From: Burkholderiales bacterium UBA954
GTDB taxonomy: Bacteria; Pseudomonadota; Gammaproteobacteria; Burkholderiales; Burkholderiaceae_A
Assembly (NCBI GenBank): GCA_002293155.1
Contig: DBCQ01000005.1
Coordinates: 22,086-48,720 of the forward strand
DNA: 26,635 nt
Direction: 5' to 3'
This document shows positions 9,166-19,609 of the stretch, in pieces (position 1 is the stretch's first letter; each line of letters opens with the position of its first letter). The position numbers and the translations under genes were made by a program. The notes beneath the pieces are model-generated. The model ran no database searches. It saw only the letters and a program-made list of their open reading frames with translations, and was not told where the DNA came from.

Positions 9166-9690
9166 TTATTTCGCCGCCGGTTTTATGGCGCGTAGACGTC
9201 GGATGAGCTGCTGAGCGGTATCTCGCTGCATGTCTTCCTGCATAAAGGCCTCCGCACTAGTCTGAGCCAAGGCCTCCGATTCGGTCACGGTGACATCACG
9301 CGTCAGACTTATCTCCTGAGGTGATGAGAGCTCTACTGCAAACCCATCGGTGATTCGATAGGTGGTGCGCATACGAAGCTGAAGCTCCCGAGGCCGGCCA
9401 GCGCCGCTAAATGCGGTAACTGTGCGGTCAGTTGTCTGCGACATGATGAGGAGAACGACCTCCGCCTCAACCTGATTTTGAACGATCTTGATTCCAGGCT
9501 GACCAAAGACCATCTGACGGATTTCATTGGCAACACCGGTCTCGCCCGAGATTGCGATGGTTTTAAAGGGTAGCGCGAGGTCAAACCCACGAATGCGCCA
9601 GCCGCAGCCGGATACGACCAATCCCGCCGCACCCACAAAGGTGGCTAAGGCGGTACGGCCGAGGTATCGGCGAGTTGGAGAAAATGTCAT
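9166..9690 (-). CDS. lptE: LPS-assembly lipoprotein LptE
   Basis: LptE is an outer-membrane lipoprotein that plugs the LptD barrel and helps insert LPS in the outer leaflet. The 174-residue protein has a basic N-terminus (TRRYLGR), a hydrophobic stretch and a lipobox VSGC with the acylated cysteine at residue 29, followed by GWRIRGF, the usual start of mature LptE (CGFxLRG-like). The rest matches the family only in size and in its beta-strand-rich pattern, but position between leuS and holA is strongly conserved in proteobacteria and supports the call. An AGGAA lies about 10 bases before the ATG. Sequence divergence is normal for LptE. Confidence 0.9.
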   Translation of the reverse strand: MTFSPTRRYLGRTALATFVGAAGLVVSGCGWRIRGFDLALPFKTIAISGETGVANEIRQMVFGQPGIKIVQNQVEAEVVLLIMSQTTDRTVTAFSGAGRPRELQLRMRTTYRITDGFAVELSSPQEISLTRDVTVTESEALAQTSAEAFMQEDMQRDTAQQLIRRLRAIKPAAK

Positions 9691-9711
9691 GTCGTCTAGG
9701 TTCCTGCCTAA

Positions 9712-12516
<2,805 letters not shown>

Positions 12517-12522
12517 TTAACA

Positions 12523-12549
12523 AGGGGCCTTTGCGAATCCTCTGCCCCT
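12523..12549. repeat. Inverted repeat between leuS and uvrD
   Basis: AGGGGC (12523-12528) and GCCCCT (12544-12549) form a perfect six-base inverted repeat with a 15-base spacer, centred in the 73-base gap between the divergent leuS and uvrD starts. It could be an operator or chance in a GC-moderate sequence; nothing else supports a function. Confidence 0.3.
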
Positions 12550-12574
12550 GGCATAGCGCGTTCTCAAGAAACTC

Positions 12575-12580
12575 TAGAAT
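12575..12580 (+). promoter_or_regulatory. Possible -10 element for uvrD
   Basis: TAGAAT matches the sigma70 -10 consensus in five of six positions and ends six bases before the uvrD ATG. If used, transcription would begin at or next to the A of the start codon, giving an almost leaderless mRNA. No good -35 hexamer lies 16-18 bases upstream, so the call is weak. Confidence 0.25.
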
Positions 12581-12586
12581 GGGGCT

Positions 12587-14890
12587 ATGGCTGACCTTTT
12601 AGAGCGTTTAAATCCAGAACAGCGTGCCGCAGTCACGTTACCCGCCCAATCGGCATTGATCTTGGCGGGGGCCGGGAGTGGCAAAACCAGGGTCTTGACC
12701 ACGCGGATTGCCTGGCTGGTTTCCACGGGCCAGGTGAGCCCGCAGGGCCTCTTGGCAGTAACCTTCACCAATAAAGCGGCCAAAGAGATGCTTGGAAGGC
12801 TCTCAGCAATGCTGCCCGTTAATGTCCGCGGCATGTGGATCGGCACCTTTCATGGCTTATGCAATCGTCTGTTACGCGCCCACCATCGGGATGCGGGCCT
12901 GCCCGCCACCTTTCAGATTCTCGATAGCCAAGATCAGTTATCCGCAGTCAAGCGGCTCTTAAAGATTCTCAACTGGGATGATGAGAAGTTTCCTCCTCGG
13001 CAGCTGCAGTCGTTTATCAATGGCGCCAAAGAGCAGGGCCTGCGGGCGGCGGATATCGATGATTCCGATGGCTATAACAAGAAGTTTATCGAGTTCTATC
13101 AGGCCTACGATGACCAGTGCCAGCGCGAGGGGGTCGTTGATTTCGGCGAGTTATTACTGCGGGCGGTCGAGCTCTTAAAACGTAACACCGCCTTGCGTGA
13201 TCACTATCGCATGCGGTTTCGTCATATCTTGATTGATGAGTTTCAAGATACCAACCCCCTGCAGTACGCATGGATCAAGGAGCTCTCTGGTGAGGCCTCG
13301 GCGGTATTTGCAGTGGGCGATGATGATCAGTCTATCTATGCATTTCGTGGCGCTGATGTCGCCAACATGCAGCATTTTGAGCGGGAGTTTCGCGTTCCAA
13401 ACCTGATTAAGTTGGAACAGAATTATCGTTCGGGTGGGCATATTCTGGATGCTGCAAACGCAATGATTCGCAACAATGCTCAGCGGCTTGGCAAGAATCT
13501 CTGGACCGAGGCGGGCGAGGGCGAGCAGTTACGCATCCTGGAGGCCGCCAGTGATAGCCTTGAGGCCTATTGGCTAATCGATGAGATTCGCGATCTGATT
13601 GGCCAGGGATTTTCTCGAAGTGAAATTGCCATTCTCTATCGTAGCAATGCCCAATCCCGCGTGATTGAACACACACTGTTCAACGCCGGTATTGCCTACC
13701 GAGTGTTTGGCGGCCTTCGATTCTTCGAGCGTGCCGAGATTAAGCACGCATTGGCTTATCTGCGTTTGATGGAAAACCCCCACGATGACACCTCGTTTCT
13801 GCGTGTCGTGAATTTCCCTGCCCGTGGGATCGGTGCTCGCAGTATTGAGGCCCTGCAAGATCGAGCGACCCAGCAGGGGTTAAGTCTCTATGCGGCGGTG
13901 CCTCATCTGGATGGCAAGGCCGGAACACTCCTGGGCGGATTTACTCGAATGATCGAGTCGATGCGCTTTGAGGGACAAAATCTAAAGCTCGATGAGTTGG
14001 TGGGACTCGTGATTGAGAAGTCCGGCTTAATTGCCCACTATCAATCGGAAAAAGAGGGTCGTGATCGCGTCGAGAACCTGCAGGAGTTAATCAATGCCGC
14101 AGCGGTATTTATCTCAGAGGAGGGCGAGAGCATCACGGAGGATGGTGAGATCAAGATGCCGCCCCTGGTTGGATTTCTCACCCATGCGTCACTTGAGGCA
14201 GGTGATAACCAGGCCCAGGAGGGTCAGGACGCGGTTCAGCTCATGACTGTCCACTCGGCCAAGGGCCTTGAATTTAATGCGGTATTTATCACCGGTCTTG
14301 AAGAGGGGCTTTTCCCCCACGAGAACTCGATTGCCGAGGCCAATGGGCTCGAAGAGGAGCGCCGGCTAATGTATGTGGCGATTACACGGGCCCGTCAGAG
14401 GCTCTACCTCTCGCTTGCGCAGACACGCATGCTGCACGGACAGACGCGCTACAACATGCGTAGCCGTTTCCTGGATGAATTGCCCGAGGCTAACGTGCGT
14501 TGGCTCACCCCACGATTAAACCCTGCCGGTGTTGTAGGCGGTGGTTTTATGAATTACGAGGGAGGAAGCGCATACGGCCGATCTGGTGGTGCTGGATGGA
14601 GTGCTTCGGGGCGCAGCCAGGGCGCAAGCCCCGGGCGGGCAGCCTGGGGCGGGAAGTCGGGTAACGGGTCGCATGGAACAGGTGCAGCAGGCGCGGGCGG
14701 GCGTGCTGCCCAGATTGTTGCCCACGATAGTGGATTAAAGATTGGCCAGGCCGTAAGCCACGCACGTTTTGGTCAGGGCGTTGTCACTGGCCTCGAGGGT
14801 TCGGGTGACGATGCGCGGGCACAGATTCACTTTAAACGTGATGGTGTGAAATGGCTTGCCTTGTCGGTCGCAAAACTTGATCCCGTCTAA
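12587..14890 (+). CDS. uvrD: DNA helicase II, UvrD/PcrA type
   Basis: This SF1A 3'-5' helicase unwinds nicked DNA in nucleotide excision and mismatch repair. Seen in order: LNPEQRAAV (Q-motif region), Walker A GAGSGKT (28-34), motif Ia VTFTNKAAKEM, TFHGLCNRLLR, Walker B/motif II DEFQDTN (217-223), motif III GDDDQSIYAFRGA (244-256), LEQNYRSGGHIL (motif IV), motif V VQLMTVHSAKGLEFNAV and motif VI EEERRLMYVAITRAR. After about residue 640 comes a Gly/Ser/Ala-rich linker, then a C-terminal Tudor-like domain with GQAVSHARFGQGVV as in UvrD and PcrA but not Rep. Length is 767 residues, slightly above E. coli (720) because of the linker. Its stop overlaps that of the convergent next gene. Confidence 0.95.
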   Translation: MADLLERLNPEQRAAVTLPAQSALILAGAGSGKTRVLTTRIAWLVSTGQVSPQGLLAVTFTNKAAKEMLGRLSAMLPVNVRGMWIGTFHGLCNRLLRAHHRDAGLPATFQILDSQDQLSAVKRLLKILNWDDEKFPPRQLQSFINGAKEQGLRAADIDDSDGYNKKFIEFYQAYDDQCQREGVVDFGELLLRAVELLKRNTALRDHYRMRFRHILIDEFQDTNPLQYAWIKELSGEASAVFAVGDDDQSIYAFRGADVANMQHFEREFRVPNLIKLEQNYRSGGHILDAANAMIRNNAQRLGKNLWTEAGEGEQLRILEAASDSLEAYWLIDEIRDLIGQGFSRSEIAILYRSNAQSRVIEHTLFNAGIAYRVFGGLRFFERAEIKHALAYLRLMENPHDDTSFLRVVNFPARGIGARSIEALQDRATQQGLSLYAAVPHLDGKAGTLLGGFTRMIESMRFEGQNLKLDELVGLVIEKSGLIAHYQSEKEGRDRVENLQELINAAAVFISEEGESITEDGEIKMPPLVGFLTHASLEAGDNQAQEGQDAVQLMTVHSAKGLEFNAVFITGLEEGLFPHENSIAEANGLEEERRLMYVAITRARQRLYLSLAQTRMLHGQTRYNMRSRFLDELPEANVRWLTPRLNPAGVVGGGFMNYEGGSAYGRSGGAGWSASGRSQGASPGRAAWGGKSGNGSHGTGAAGAGGRAAQIVAHDSGLKIGQAVSHARFGQGVVTGLEGSGDDARAQIHFKRDGVKWLALSVAKLDPV

Positions 14891-15666
14891 GACTGCGGCT
14901 CTTCATCTCCGAAAATCACTTTGGTGCTGTAGTAAAACGATCCATGGGCCACCGACATGAGGATCAGCGTAATCGGAAATAGAAACGCGGTCATGGTGTT
15001 GGGCTCAAGGGTCATGCTTTGGCCAATTAAAGCAGAGACCGCCCCCACGAATAGGGTGAGCCCAATCCAGGTGAGTAGGTAGCGAATAAAAGCAAATTTA
15101 TTTCGCCATACTGCAAAGAAGCTAAAAAATAGGGCCTTTAAGGGCGTAAAGCCCGACCACACCACCAGCTGTGGGGCGAACCAGAAGGCCATCATGACCG
15201 GAATATAAAGGGCGATGGCGACAAACGATGATTTCTGAACGCTAGGCATTTGCTCTGCGGTAGGCATCGCACCGGCAGTAATCCATTCAACGAGTAAGCC
15301 ACCATCAATCACCATGGTGATCAGAAAGATGGCCATGAGTTCAACGACATACCATACGCCCAACATCAGGACTAGCTTAGCGCGATCGGAACGGAATGCA
15401 CTGATCAGGAGCGGCGGCGGGGCTGGCGTTTTCTGATCAACAGCCCGGGCAACTTCAATAAATCCCATCGAGAGTCCGGGAGACAAAATCAATGGAACGA
15501 TCATGCCAAAGATTGGAATAAACGCGAACATCAGCATTGATGCCCAATAGATAAAGAGAATTAGTGTCCAGGTGAGTGGTTGGCGGTGAAATAGTCGAAA
15601 GCCTGCCATGAGCCAGGTCTGGCCTGACTTCGAATCAATCAGACGGGGTTGGGTTAAGAGTTTCAT
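14887..15666 (-). CDS. BPSS1780-type integral membrane protein of unknown function
   Basis: The 259-residue protein has about six hydrophobic helices, a short basic N-terminus (MKLLTQPRLIDSKSGQTW) and a proline-rich cytoplasmic-type loop (KTPAPPPLLISAF). It resembles the membrane-protein family named after Burkholderia BPSS1780, which I recall as occurring next to homoserine kinase and uvrD in Burkholderiales. No catalytic motif can be seen and no function should be assumed. The start overlaps the thrB stop as ATGA (15663-15666), and the stop overlaps that of convergent uvrD by three bases. It is the last gene of the tctB-tctA-dehydrogenase-thrB unit. Confidence 0.8.
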   Translation of the reverse strand: MKLLTQPRLIDSKSGQTWLMAGFRLFHRQPLTWTLILFIYWASMLMFAFIPIFGMIVPLILSPGLSMGFIEVARAVDQKTPAPPPLLISAFRSDRAKLVLMLGVWYVVELMAIFLITMVIDGGLLVEWITAGAMPTAEQMPSVQKSSFVAIALYIPVMMAFWFAPQLVVWSGFTPLKALFFSFFAVWRNKFAFIRYLLTWIGLTLFVGAVSALIGQSMTLEPNTMTAFLFPITLILMSVAHGSFYYSTKVIFGDEEPQS

Positions 15667-16628
15667 AGCGGAAGCTGACGCCTTGCAATCAATAAACGTT
15701 CAAAGTGGGTTGGGTCTTTGGGCGTTAGCATGGCAGCAGCTCGTGGTTTGTGCCAGTCAAATAAGCGCGACACCCAGAACCGATAGGCTGCAGCGCGAAG
15801 CGCGATCGGCCAGGCGGCCTTCTCATCTGCGCTCAGGCTGCGGCTAGATTCGTAGCCCTGAATCAGGGCGTCTACCCGGGCGGGGTCGAGCTCACCGCTA
15901 TCACGCGCTGAGCAATCAATACACCAATCATTGGCTGCAACCGCTAGATCAAAGACAAACTGATCAACTCCTGCAAAGTAAAAATCAATAAAGCCGCCCA
16001 GTACCGGTCCCTGTGGAGTCTCCTCAAAGAGCACGTTGTCGCGAAAGAGATCCGCATGAACCGCGCCACGGGGAAGTGATTGAGCAAGACTGGATTGCGA
16101 GAACCGGGTCTGCACCTCCAGTTCATCGGCCAGTAGGGCCGCCTGCTCTGATGTGACTAAGGTGAGCAGCTGAGGCACCGTGGCCTGCCACCACGAGAGC
16201 CCTCGCAGGTTTGGCTGATCGCCCGGATAAGTCTTTACCGCAATGTGCGAGTTGGCGATTGCGGCGCCAAGAATTTCGCAATGACGAGCGGTGGGATTGG
16301 GCTGCCAGAGACCTTTTAAGCGGGTTGCGAGAGAGGCAGGCTTTAAGGCGCAGGTGTGGAGGATTGCGCCACTGCGATCGGCCATGGGCCTTGGGCAGGC
16401 AACCCCCGAGTCGGCCAGATGTCGCATAAGCTCTAAATAAAACGGGAGTTCCTCTGCGGTGAGTTTCTCAAACAGGGTGAGAACAAAGCGGCCCTGTGTG
16501 GTGTCAACAAAATAGTTGGTATTTTCGATACCCGAGGCAATACCCTCGAACTGCTTTAACTCGCCGAGGTCAAAATCGGATAGCAGTGTCCGAAGCGCCG
16601 CCTCTGAGACAGGGGTGAAAACAGCCAT
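15663..16628 (-). CDS. thrB: Homoserine kinase, APH-fold type
   Basis: This enzyme phosphorylates L-homoserine for threonine synthesis. It is the aminoglycoside-phosphotransferase-like form found in many beta- and gammaproteobacteria, not the GHMP-kinase ThrB of E. coli. The N-terminus MAVFTPVSEAALRTLLSDFDLGEL, the FEGIASGIENTNYFV nucleotide loop, the catalytic HADLFRDN (191-198) and metal-binding IDFYFAG (214-220) are clear. Length is 321 residues, normal for the family. It follows the dehydrogenase gene by four bases and couples to the membrane protein gene. A broader APH-family reading is possible, but the whole N-terminus fits homoserine kinase. Confidence 0.93.
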   Translation of the reverse strand: MAVFTPVSEAALRTLLSDFDLGELKQFEGIASGIENTNYFVDTTQGRFVLTLFEKLTAEELPFYLELMRHLADSGVACPRPMADRSGAILHTCALKPASLATRLKGLWQPNPTARHCEILGAAIANSHIAVKTYPGDQPNLRGLSWWQATVPQLLTLVTSEQAALLADELEVQTRFSQSSLAQSLPRGAVHADLFRDNVLFEETPQGPVLGGFIDFYFAGVDQFVFDLAVAANDWCIDCSARDSGELDPARVDALIQGYESSRSLSADEKAAWPIALRAAAYRFWVSRLFDWHKPRAAAMLTPKDPTHFERLLIARRQLPL

Positions 16629-16632
16629 GGGT

Positions 16633-17517
16633 TCATTGAAGTCGTTTAATCAGACTCGAAGTATCCCACCGTTGACCGCCCATGCGTTGCAGGTCGCTGT
16701 AAAACTGATCAATCAGGGCCGTGATCGGCAGTGGCGCCCCATTTCGCCGAGACTCCTCAATACACAGCCCAAGATCCTTGCGCATCCAGTCAACGGCGAA
16801 ACCAAAATTGAATTTATCCTCGACCATCGTCAGGCCTCGGTTTTCCATCTGCCAGGATTGGGCGGCACCTTTACCAATAATATCGAGTACTACCTTCATG
16901 TCGATCCCGGCCTTTAATCCAAAATTAATCCCTTCGGCAAGACCCTGCACGACACCCGCCACGCAGATCTGGTTGACCATTTTGGCAAGCTGACCGCAAC
17001 CCTGATCGCCAACGCGAGTAAACGCCTTTGAGAATTCCAGTGCTACTGGTTTAGCCCGATCAAAGGCGGCAACATCACCGCCCACCATAATTGTGAGCGT
17101 GCCATTGACAGCGCCGGCCTCACCGCCGGATACAGGAGCATCTAAAAAGTGAAGCCCCATTTTGTTGGCAATTGCCCCGAGCTCGCGCGCAACTGCTGCG
17201 GATGTGGTGGTGTGATCGATAAAAATCGCACCATCTGACATGCCTTGAAATGCGCCGTTTGGGCCGATCGTAGCCAGCCGCAGGTCATCATCGTTACCGA
17301 CGCAAGAGAAAATAAAATCGGCGCCTTCTGCCGCCTCCTTGGGCGAGTTGGCCGCTGCAACATCAAGACCCTGTTGATCTCGAAGCCAGGCCTGCGCCTT
17401 CGTCTGTGTCCGGTTATAAACGACGACCCGATGCCCTGCCCGCGCAAGGTGGCCGGCCATAGGGCCACCCATCACACCAAGCCCGAGAAACGCTGTCTTT
17501 TTTCTGGGGCCGCCCAT
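16633..17517 (-). CDS. NAD(P)-dependent beta-hydroxyacid dehydrogenase-family oxidoreductase
   Basis: The 294-residue protein belongs to the family of 3-hydroxyisobutyrate dehydrogenase, tartronate semialdehyde reductase (GarR/GlxR) and 6-phosphogluconate dehydrogenase. The N-terminal Rossmann motif is FLGLGVMGGPMAGHL, substrate loop DAPVSGGEAGA is at 126-136, and the catalytic lysine is K179 in GQLAKMVNQ. The residue after GxGxxG, VVVYNRTQTK, has the NRT pattern associated with NADP(H) use in this family. Substrate cannot be fixed from the sequence; a carboxylate semialdehyde or hydroxy acid is likely. Its ATG overlaps the tctA stop as TAATG, so its product may process whatever the TctAB carrier brings in; this is inference from the junction. 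Confidence 0.88.
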   Translation of the reverse strand: MGGPRKKTAFLGLGVMGGPMAGHLARAGHRVVVYNRTQTKAQAWLRDQQGLDVAAANSPKEAAEGADFIFSCVGNDDDLRLATIGPNGAFQGMSDGAIFIDHTTTSAAVARELGAIANKMGLHFLDAPVSGGEAGAVNGTLTIMVGGDVAAFDRAKPVALEFSKAFTRVGDQGCGQLAKMVNQICVAGVVQGLAEGINFGLKAGIDMKVVLDIIGKGAAQSWQMENRGLTMVEDKFNFGFAVDWMRKDLGLCIEESRRNGAPLPITALIDQFYSDLQRMGGQRWDTSSLIKRLQ

Positions 17518-19025
17518 TAATCCTCTCCCTGGAATGCTTCTTCACGTTTTTTGCGAATAAAGGGCAGGGTTACGATGATCAGCAGCACGACGGCAATTGC
17601 TAATAGGGTCGCCGATAGTGGGCGATCGATAAAGACATTCCAATCTCCCCGCGAGATGGTGAGCGCCCGACGCAGATACTCTTCCATCAACTCACCCAGA
17701 ATGAAGCCCATCAAGAGGGGGGCGGGCTCGCATTTCCATTTCTTAAAGTAATAACCTGCAACAGCAAATGGAATGGTCATCATGACATCCCAGACATTGT
17801 TGTTCAGGCTGTAAGCACCGATACAGCAGAACATCAGAATGGCCGGATAGAGCACCCGATAAGGCACCTGCAGCAGCTTGATCCAGATTGTGATGAGCGG
17901 GAGATTCAGAATCAAAAGCATCGCATTGCCGACCCACATGGAAACAATCAGCCCCCAGAAAAGCCCCGGATTACTGGTCATTACCTGGGGGCCGGGCTGG
18001 ATGTTGTGAATCATCATGGCGGCAATCATTAGGGCCATCACCGGGGTGGTTGGGATCCCGAGTGTGAGCATGGGTATAAAGGAGGTCTGTGCGCCAGCAT
18101 TATTTGCAGACTCGGGGCCTGCAACGCCTTCAATAGCCCCTTTGCCAAATTCTTGTGGATTTTTACTGAGTTTCTTTTCCATTGCGTAGGCGGCAAAGGA
18201 GGAGATAACCGCACCTCCCCCCGGCAAGATTCCAAGGAAAGAGCCGAGAACTGTACCGCGCACAGCGGCAGGCCCACCGCGCTTCCAGTCCTCTTTTTTC
18301 GGCATGAAGTCTGTGACTTTTTCTTTGAGAAGATCACGGGATTCGGAATGCTTAAGGTTGTAAATAATTTCGGCAAAACCAAACATTCCCATCGCGATGA
18401 CGCCGAACTCAATGCCATCGCTTAGTTCAGGAATGCCGAAGGTAAAGCGGGCCGCCCCTGAATTCACATCGGTACCGATCATGCTGAGCAGCAGGCCAAA
18501 CACCACCATGCCAAGGGCCTTGATGACCGAGCCGTGGGCCAGCACCACGGCGGCGATCAGGCCCAAGACCATTAATGAGAAATACTCGGCGGGGCCAAAC
18601 TTAAAAGCGACCTCTGCGAGCGGGGGAGCGAATGCGGCAATTAACACGGTGGCAACAGTGCCCGCAAAAAATGACCCGAGTGCTGCAGTAGCAAGCGCAA
18701 CACCCGCGCGGCCGCGGCGGGCCATCTGGTAGCCATCCAGTGTGGTCACGACTGAAGAGGACTCACCGGGAAGATTCACAAGAATTGCTGTTGTAGAGCC
18801 GCCATACTGAGAGCCGTAATAAATTCCGGCCAACATAATGAGGGCTGTTGACGGGTCTGCCATTTTGTAAGTGATTGGCAGGAGCATGGCGATGGTGGCC
18901 AGTGGGCCAATGCCGGGCAGCACACCAATCAGCGTGCCAAGCAGAACGCCGATAAAACAGTAAAACAGGTTGTCGATCGTGAGCGCAGTTGCGGCGCCAA
19001 GCGCTAGGTTTGCAAGCAGATCCAT
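17517..19025 (-). CDS. tctA: Tripartite tricarboxylate transporter, large membrane subunit TctA
   Basis: TctA is the 12-helix carrier subunit of the TTT family, which takes up citrate and other carboxylates with a periplasmic TctC binding protein. The 502-residue length is typical. Signature blocks are GTLIGVLPGIGPLATIAMLLP near the N-terminus (shortened here), YGSQYGGSTTAILVNLPGESSSVVTTLDG, ARRGRAGVALA, LPGGGAVISSFAAYAMEKKLS, and GVAGPESANNAGAQTSFIPML followed by LGIPTTPVMALMI. It follows tctB by 15 bases without a strong ribosome-binding site and overlaps the dehydrogenase gene. Substrate is unknown because specificity lies with the missing TctC. Confidence 0.95.
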   Translation of the reverse strand: MDLLANLALGAATALTIDNLFYCFIGVLLGTLIGVLPGIGPLATIAMLLPITYKMADPSTALIMLAGIYYGSQYGGSTTAILVNLPGESSSVVTTLDGYQMARRGRAGVALATAALGSFFAGTVATVLIAAFAPPLAEVAFKFGPAEYFSLMVLGLIAAVVLAHGSVIKALGMVVFGLLLSMIGTDVNSGAARFTFGIPELSDGIEFGVIAMGMFGFAEIIYNLKHSESRDLLKEKVTDFMPKKEDWKRGGPAAVRGTVLGSFLGILPGGGAVISSFAAYAMEKKLSKNPQEFGKGAIEGVAGPESANNAGAQTSFIPMLTLGIPTTPVMALMIAAMMIHNIQPGPQVMTSNPGLFWGLIVSMWVGNAMLLILNLPLITIWIKLLQVPYRVLYPAILMFCCIGAYSLNNNVWDVMMTIPFAVAGYYFKKWKCEPAPLLMGFILGELMEEYLRRALTISRGDWNVFIDRPLSATLLAIAVVLLIIVTLPFIRKKREEAFQGED

Positions 19026-19040
19026 AGGGGTTGTCTTTTT

Positions 19041-19502
19041 CTAACGGGTAAAGATCGGTGGAATGATTGAAAACTGCAGCTCCAGGCCCCAGCCGAATAC
19101 GGCATAACCTAGGGTGCAGAGTGCTGTCGCAAGCGGAAGAACAATCTTCCAGCGGAATTCAGGGCTTGCTGTTGAAGACAAGATAATCAGGCTCATCACC
19201 GCGATGAGAAAACCTGCAATTGGAAGCAACACCGCAAAGACCAAAACACTGGAGAGCACGAGCCCCATCCCCCGCCAGTCGGTCCGACCGGGTGGATCTT
19301 CTGCATCAAGAGGGCTAAAGGCCATACCCAGGGTGATGGCGCCGAGTATCGCCATGATGGCTGCCAACATGGTCGGGAAGTAGCCTGGCCCCATGCGGGT
19401 GGCGGTTCCAAGGGAATAGTCGGTCGAGTAGACTGCAAAGAAGGCCGCAATCAGCAGGAATAAAACTCCAGCATTGAAGTCGCACCGGTTATGGATCCGC
19501 AT
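19041..19502 (-). CDS. tctB: Tripartite tricarboxylate transporter, small membrane subunit TctB
   Basis: TctB is the four-helix small membrane component of TTT carriers. The protein begins MRIHNRCDFNAGVLFLLIA and has the family pattern GTATRMGPGYFPTMLA in the first loop, then helices ending in YAVFGWGLELQFSIIPPIF. From ATG 19502 it has 153 residues, normal for TctB. A GTG at 19535 opens a longer frame, but a strong AAGGAGGG (19506-19513) just before ATG 19502 decides for the shorter form. It is the first gene of the operon and is divergent from alaS. Confidence 0.92.
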   Translation of the reverse strand: MRIHNRCDFNAGVLFLLIAAFFAVYSTDYSLGTATRMGPGYFPTMLAAIMAILGAITLGMAFSPLDAEDPPGRTDWRGMGLVLSSVLVFAVLLPIAGFLIAVMSLIILSSTASPEFRWKIVLPLATALCTLGYAVFGWGLELQFSIIPPIFTR

Positions 19503-19505
19503 AAA

Positions 19506-19513
19506 CCCTCCTT
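19506..19513 (-). promoter_or_regulatory. Strong ribosome-binding site of tctB
   Basis: On the - strand this reads AAGGAGGG, ending three bases before the ATG at 19502. It is one of the strongest Shine-Dalgarno matches in the window and fixes the tctB start. Confidence 0.65.
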
Positions 19514-19525
19514 GGTAGACCCTGG

Positions 19526-19554
19526 ATTCTTTCACAGCCGGTAACCCCGGTAAA
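19526..19554 (-). promoter_or_regulatory. Possible sigma70 promoter for the tctBA operon
   Basis: On the - strand TTTACC (19554-19549) and AAGAAT (19531-19526) match the -35 and -10 consensus in four of six positions each and are separated by 17 bases. Transcription would start about 15-20 bases before the tctB ATG. The spacing is ideal but the hexamers are weak. Confidence 0.3.
19538..19553. repeat. Tandem CCGGTAA repeat between tctB and alaS
   Basis: CCGGTAA occurs at 19538-19544 and again at 19547-19553, a nine-base period, overlapping the -35 region of the proposed tctB promoter. Two spaced copies like this can be a regulator site, though chance cannot be excluded. Confidence 0.35.
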
Positions 19555-19561
19555 CTAAGGG

Positions 19562-19574
19562 GTTCCCTAGGAAC
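19562..19574. promoter_or_regulatory. Inverted repeat upstream of alaS, possible operator
   Basis: GTTCC (19562-19566) and GGAAC (19570-19574) flank CTA. A TAAAAT (19575-19580), five of six matches to the -10 consensus, follows at once. E. coli alanyl-tRNA synthetase is reported to repress its own gene by binding a palindrome at the start of transcription; this repeat is in a comparable place. A good -35 is not seen, so both promoter and operator are tentative. Confidence 0.3.
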
Positions 19575-19609
19575 TAAAATAACACCTCAACCGCAGTGAC
19601 TGCCTGGCT

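Noticed and set aside
19503..19535. GTG start at 19535 for tctB
   Set aside because: A strong AAGGAGGG directly before ATG 19502 and the normal TctB N-terminus favour the shorter protein.
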